Shown here piece after piece: positions 7,740 through 9,809 of a stretch of DNA of 9,809 nucleotides. The position numbers and the translations under genes are program-made. Below the pieces are notes generated by a model, which saw nothing but the letters and a program-made list of their open reading frames with translations, had not been told where the DNA came from and did not search any database. How positions within the stretch are numbered: the first letter of the stretch is position 1; each line of letters opens with the position of its first letter. Origin of the DNA: Chitinophaga pinensis (lineage in GTDB: Bacteria > Planctomycetota > Phycisphaerae > Phycisphaerales > SM1A02); the NCBI GenBank assembly GCA_943329105.2, contig CALQCP020000072.1, positions 1 to 9,809 of the forward strand, written 5' to 3'.

Positions 7740-9257
7740 GCGTTCGCCGCGCGCACTCAGCAATGCCACCGCACCCCCAGCACCCGCCGCCACCAACAGT
7801 AACGCCAGCAGTGATCCAAGCACCGTTGCTGGCTGCTGATAGTGAATGGCGTTGAGTAAAGTTGCTGCCGACCACGCCCAACCGGGCGGTTCCACACGAG
7901 CCGCCGCCACTACTTCGCCAGCCGCAAGCGTGGTGCCCACCAGTACCGCGGCCATGCCCGCGCCGCGCACTTCAGGCGCCAGTGCGTGCAGCAATCCGCG
8001 CGAACCTCCTCCATCAATGGCGCGCAATTCCCGACGTTCACGTGGCTCGCGCAGTGCTGCCAGGCGACCAAGCCATGCACCGACGACGCCGAATCGTCCG
8101 AGGTGTGAGAGCACTACCACGGCGGGTGTGTCGTATATCCATGGGCCGACCGAATCAATGTTCCAGGCTGCCACCAGCGTCAATGCCCCCACGGTGGCGG
8201 GGACCAGTGCGGCAATCATCCAGCCCGCCAGCATGACCCGTTCAAGGAAGCGCGTGCCACGTGTCCCGCGCGCAGAAAGCAGCAAGTGCCCACACGCCAC
8301 CACGCCAATCAGCGCGCCCGCGATCGCCGCGGTGCCGATCGTTCCGGCAGCACCACGCACGCTAGTTGCTACAAATCGGTCGAGCGCACCTTGGGTGATC
8401 AGCGCGTACGCCAGCGTTGCCAGCGGGGCAATCAACGTGCACACCAACACGATCCACGCCAACCATCCTGTACCGCGACGAACGAGCGCTGGACCATCGT
8501 CGCGCGGAGTGATTGGCCAGCATGCAAAGGTCACAGCGCCGACACACGCAAAAAGCAGCACTGGCCACGCCGCGCGCAGCACCACACTTGCTGGGATTCC
8601 TTGTACATCCAGCGTGCGCAGTTCAAATCCAAAGGTCGGCACCTGTGCCAAGTCAAAGGCGATGGTTGATCCACCAATCACCACGATGAGTGCTGCAAAC
8701 GCGAATGCCAACGCGCTGCGATCGGTACGCCACGCGCGCCGGAGTCGATCGGTCACCCCTTCGCCATCGACGGCACCAACTTCTCGTTCGAGTGGCTCTG
8801 CGCCCGCTGAACGTCCGGCCACCATCCATGCTGCCAATGGCCACGCCCACGATGTCAGCCCTGCTAACAACAGCGCTGTCCGCAATGAATCCGAGTGTCC
8901 ACCGCGCGCGCTCCAATCGCCCACCATTGATCCGGGGCCCGCCGCTTGCCACCACGTCCAGAACACCGCGTACGGGGGCAACGCAGCCGCCACCACTGAG
9001 AGCGCCAGCAGCAGATTTCCCCTGCGCGCAGAGCGAATCGCGCGTCCGACCGGCCACCCAACCACCGTGGCACACGCTGCCGCGAGCACTGACCAACCGA
9101 GCGTTGTAACGAGCGTTCGAGTGCCGTCAAAGGTAGCTGGAATCTCACCACCGATGGCAAGGAGCCGCGCGCCGGCAATCATCGGCCATACCACTGCCAC
9201 TGCAAAGAGTACGACCGCTGCGGACACCAATATGCGCGCGCCGAATCCTCCCGACAC
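6699..9257 (-). CDS. FbpB-type ABC permease fused to a lipoprotein-like NHL beta-propeller
   Basis: Residues 1-505 form a complete double-length iron(III)-type ABC permease with about twelve hydrophobic helices (roughly 8-33, 47-71, 80-103, 125-148, 181-205, 221-248, 263-288, 300-328, 337-365, 378-401, 431-452, 477-500). Both halves carry an EAA-type cytoplasmic loop that would contact an ATPase: EVGAVDG at 159-165 and ELRAIDG at 410-416. Residues 507-523 then read as a lipoprotein signal peptide ending in the lipobox IAGC. Residues about 541-835 hold six NHL-type blades, with repeats such as RVWVADTHYHRVICWSPDG and EVYVADACNHRIQVL. No stop separates the two parts. By the positive-inside rule the permease ends in the cytoplasm and the signal segment would cross outward, placing the propeller in the periplasm. 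The GTG start has a strong ribosome site and directly abuts the upstream stop. The permease should move the ligand of the upstream binding protein; the role of the propeller is unknown. No ATPase gene is visible. Confidence 0.85.
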   Translation of the reverse strand: MSGGFGARILVSAAVVLFAVAVVWPMIAGARLLAIGGEIPATFDGTRTLVTTLGWSVLAAACATVVGWPVGRAIRSARRGNLLLALSVVAAALPPYAVFWTWWQAAGPGSMVGDWSARGGHSDSLRTALLLAGLTSWAWPLAAWMVAGRSAGAEPLEREVGAVDGEGVTDRLRRAWRTDRSALAFAFAALIVVIGGSTIAFDLAQVPTFGFELRTLDVQGIPASVVLRAAWPVLLFACVGAVTFACWPITPRDDGPALVRRGTGWLAWIVLVCTLIAPLATLAYALITQGALDRFVATSVRGAAGTIGTAAIAGALIGVVACGHLLLSARGTRGTRFLERVMLAGWMIAALVPATVGALTLVAAWNIDSVGPWIYDTPAVVVLSHLGRFGVVGAWLGRLAALREPRERRELRAIDGGGSRGLLHALAPEVRGAGMAAVLVGTTLAAGEVVAAARVEPPGWAWSAATLLNAIHYQQPATVLGSLLALLLVAAGAGGAVALLSARGERMRGTAVLLLLMVVIAGCREVPVPPSGPHVQATRWFGAPGRGRGQFEYPRAMDIDPRDGTVLVVDRQARIQRFAPDGTFIAEWSMPEKSLGKPTGIGVGPDGRVWVADTHYHRVICWSPDGKELLRIGEYGTGPGQFIYPCDVEIAPDNTVWVCEFGGNDRIQVFTPDGKFLRAIGSNGRELGQFDRPQSIGFSTDGREVYVADACNHRIQVLTMEGVPVRSFGKAGPNDGEMAYPYGLEVVPDGTLLVTEFGNHRVQRFNAADGHSLGTVRAVSGAPTPLVLHVIDGDRVRSVPSGENSLRFPWAIGVRGNQAFILDSGHSRVLVAPLDSVCTSGAQIVPLSVPLR
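7774..7778 (-). other. G5 homopolymer just before the permease-propeller junction
   Basis: Five consecutive G on the coding strand lie inside the end of the permease part (residues about 494-495, GG). Removing one base here would make the permease read VRWHC and stop at TGA 7759-7757, 17 bases before the internal ATG of the propeller module. This makes the site decisive for whether the two parts are fused or separate. Confidence 0.5.
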
Positions 9258-9809
9258 CTACTTCTCCTCCGCAACCGCGCGGACTGCGGCGAAGAATGCA
9301 TCCACCGCTGCATCGGATTGTGCGGCCACAAACTGCGGCGGAATGACCAGCGGATCCGGAACAACAAAGTCACTCGCAGTGGCTGGATGAACAAGCGGCG
9401 CGTGCTTTGCTGGCATAGCAGCAAGCTGCTGCTCTGTCTCGGGCGTGAGCATGAACTCCACAAACGTTCGCGCAGTATCAGCGTGTGGCGCGCCGTTCAC
9501 CATTCCAACGGTGTTGGGAATGAAATACGTTCCGCCCCCTGCCGTGGTCACTTCGCGCGCGTGACGAGGCAAGACCATGGCAACCTTGAGCCCACGCGCC
9601 TGCGCTGCAAACACATCGTCGCTGTCGGTGAGACCAATGTCCGCTTCGCCGCGCGCAACGGCATCAACCACGCCAGCGTTTCCCGATGTCAAGATCTTTG
9701 GATGATTTTCCGCAAGGCCCTCAATGAACGCTTCGAAATAGCCAGGCATTGCAAACGTATCCCAGTACGTCTTCATCGCGCCCAAATGACTGCGAGTGGT
9801 GCCAAAGCG
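9258..9809 (-). CDS. Fe(III)-type ABC transporter substrate-binding protein, C-terminal part (5' end outside window)
   Basis: The reading frame is open to the window edge and ends in TAG at 9260-9258, giving the last 183 residues of a periplasmic solute-binding protein. It begins RFGTTRSHLGAMKTYW, matching the region where iron-binding proteins of the FbpA/SBP_bac_6 type enter their second lobe. Later family signatures are the stretch NAGVVDAVARGEADIGLTDS (a hinge segment of these proteins) and PNTVGMVNGAPHADTARTF followed by VEFMLTPETEQQLA. A TTG at 9785 is not a plausible start because the protein clearly continues upstream. The protein should capture a metal ion or similar ligand in the periplasm and deliver it to the permease encoded directly downstream, with no gap between stop and start. 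The iron assignment comes from family resemblance; the ligand residues lie mostly outside the window, so another oxyanion or metal substrate is possible. Confidence 0.88.
   Translation of the reverse strand, partial: RFGTTRSHLGAMKTYWDTFAMPGYFEAFIEGLAENHPKILTSGNAGVVDAVARGEADIGLTDSDDVFAAQARGLKVAMVLPRHAREVTTAGGGTYFIPNTVGMVNGAPHADTARTFVEFMLTPETEQQLAAMPAKHAPLVHPATASDFVVPDPLVIPPQFVAAQSDAAVDAFFAAVRAVAEEK
9265..9270 (-). promoter_or_regulatory. Ribosome binding site for the permease-propeller gene
   Basis: GGAGGA sits seven bases before the GTG at 9257, within the last codons of the substrate-binding protein gene. This strong Shine-Dalgarno match supports GTG at 9257 as the start, immediately after the TAG stop of the upstream gene. 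Confidence 0.75.

Noticed and set aside
7846..9390. A 514-codon plus-strand open frame opposite the permease
   Set aside because: Its product is almost entirely Ser, Thr, Ala, Pro and Arg with no recognisable domain, and it is antisense to a clearly conserved permease and binding protein. It is explained by GC-rich codon bias leaving few stops.
9783..9785. TTG as the start of the substrate-binding protein
   Set aside because: The frame continues upstream to the window edge with family-like sequence (RFGTTRSH), so the true start lies outside.

Overview
The window looks like one stretch of a single minus-strand operon from a fairly GC-rich bacterium. All six genes lie on the minus strand and are packed end to end. 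The largest non-coding gap is 18 bases, and both window edges fall inside genes. A MoxR ATPase, a DUF58 protein, a BatA-type von Willebrand A (VWA) membrane protein and a very large protein with VWA and glutamine-amidotransferase-like domains form a set typical of Planctomycetota. The best guess for the source is therefore a planctomycete, perhaps Phycisphaerae-like. This rests on gene content only, since no rRNA or other marker is present.

Layout in transcription order, from high to low coordinates: (1) the C-terminal part of an Fe(III)-type ABC transporter substrate-binding protein (9809-9258, start outside the window); (2) an 852-residue protein (9257-6699) that joins a complete 12-helix FbpB-type permease to a complete lipoprotein-like six-bladed NHL propeller; (3) a 1031-residue membrane protein (6680-3585) with two VWA-like regions, an inactive-looking glutamine amidotransferase-like region, three membrane helices and a glycine-rich C-terminal tail; (4) a MoxR AAA+ ATPase (3588-2512); (5) a DUF58 protein with a VWA metal site (2515-1577); (6) a BatA-like VWA membrane protein (1580-1, 3' end outside the window).

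Genes 3-4, 4-5 and 5-6 each overlap by exactly four bases (ATGA, GTGA, ATGA), and gene 2 starts on the base after the stop of gene 1, so translation is probably coupled along most of the operon. Genes 3-6 are the usual MoxR/VWA set: a cytoplasmic AAA+ motor, a soluble DUF58 adaptor and membrane-anchored VWA proteins whose domains face the periplasm. Such sets are thought to remodel or load metal into partner proteins. Here they are co-directional with an iron-type importer and a permease-propeller fusion. This raises the untested idea of an envelope complex that couples metal-ion import to MoxR-dependent maturation.

The most unusual object is the fusion in gene 2. The join carries an intact lipoprotein signal and lipobox, and the predicted topology puts the propeller in the periplasm. 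A G5 tract just upstream means that a one-base difference would split the gene in two, so the fusion should be verified. No RNA genes, CRISPR arrays, mobile elements or convincing plus-strand genes were seen.
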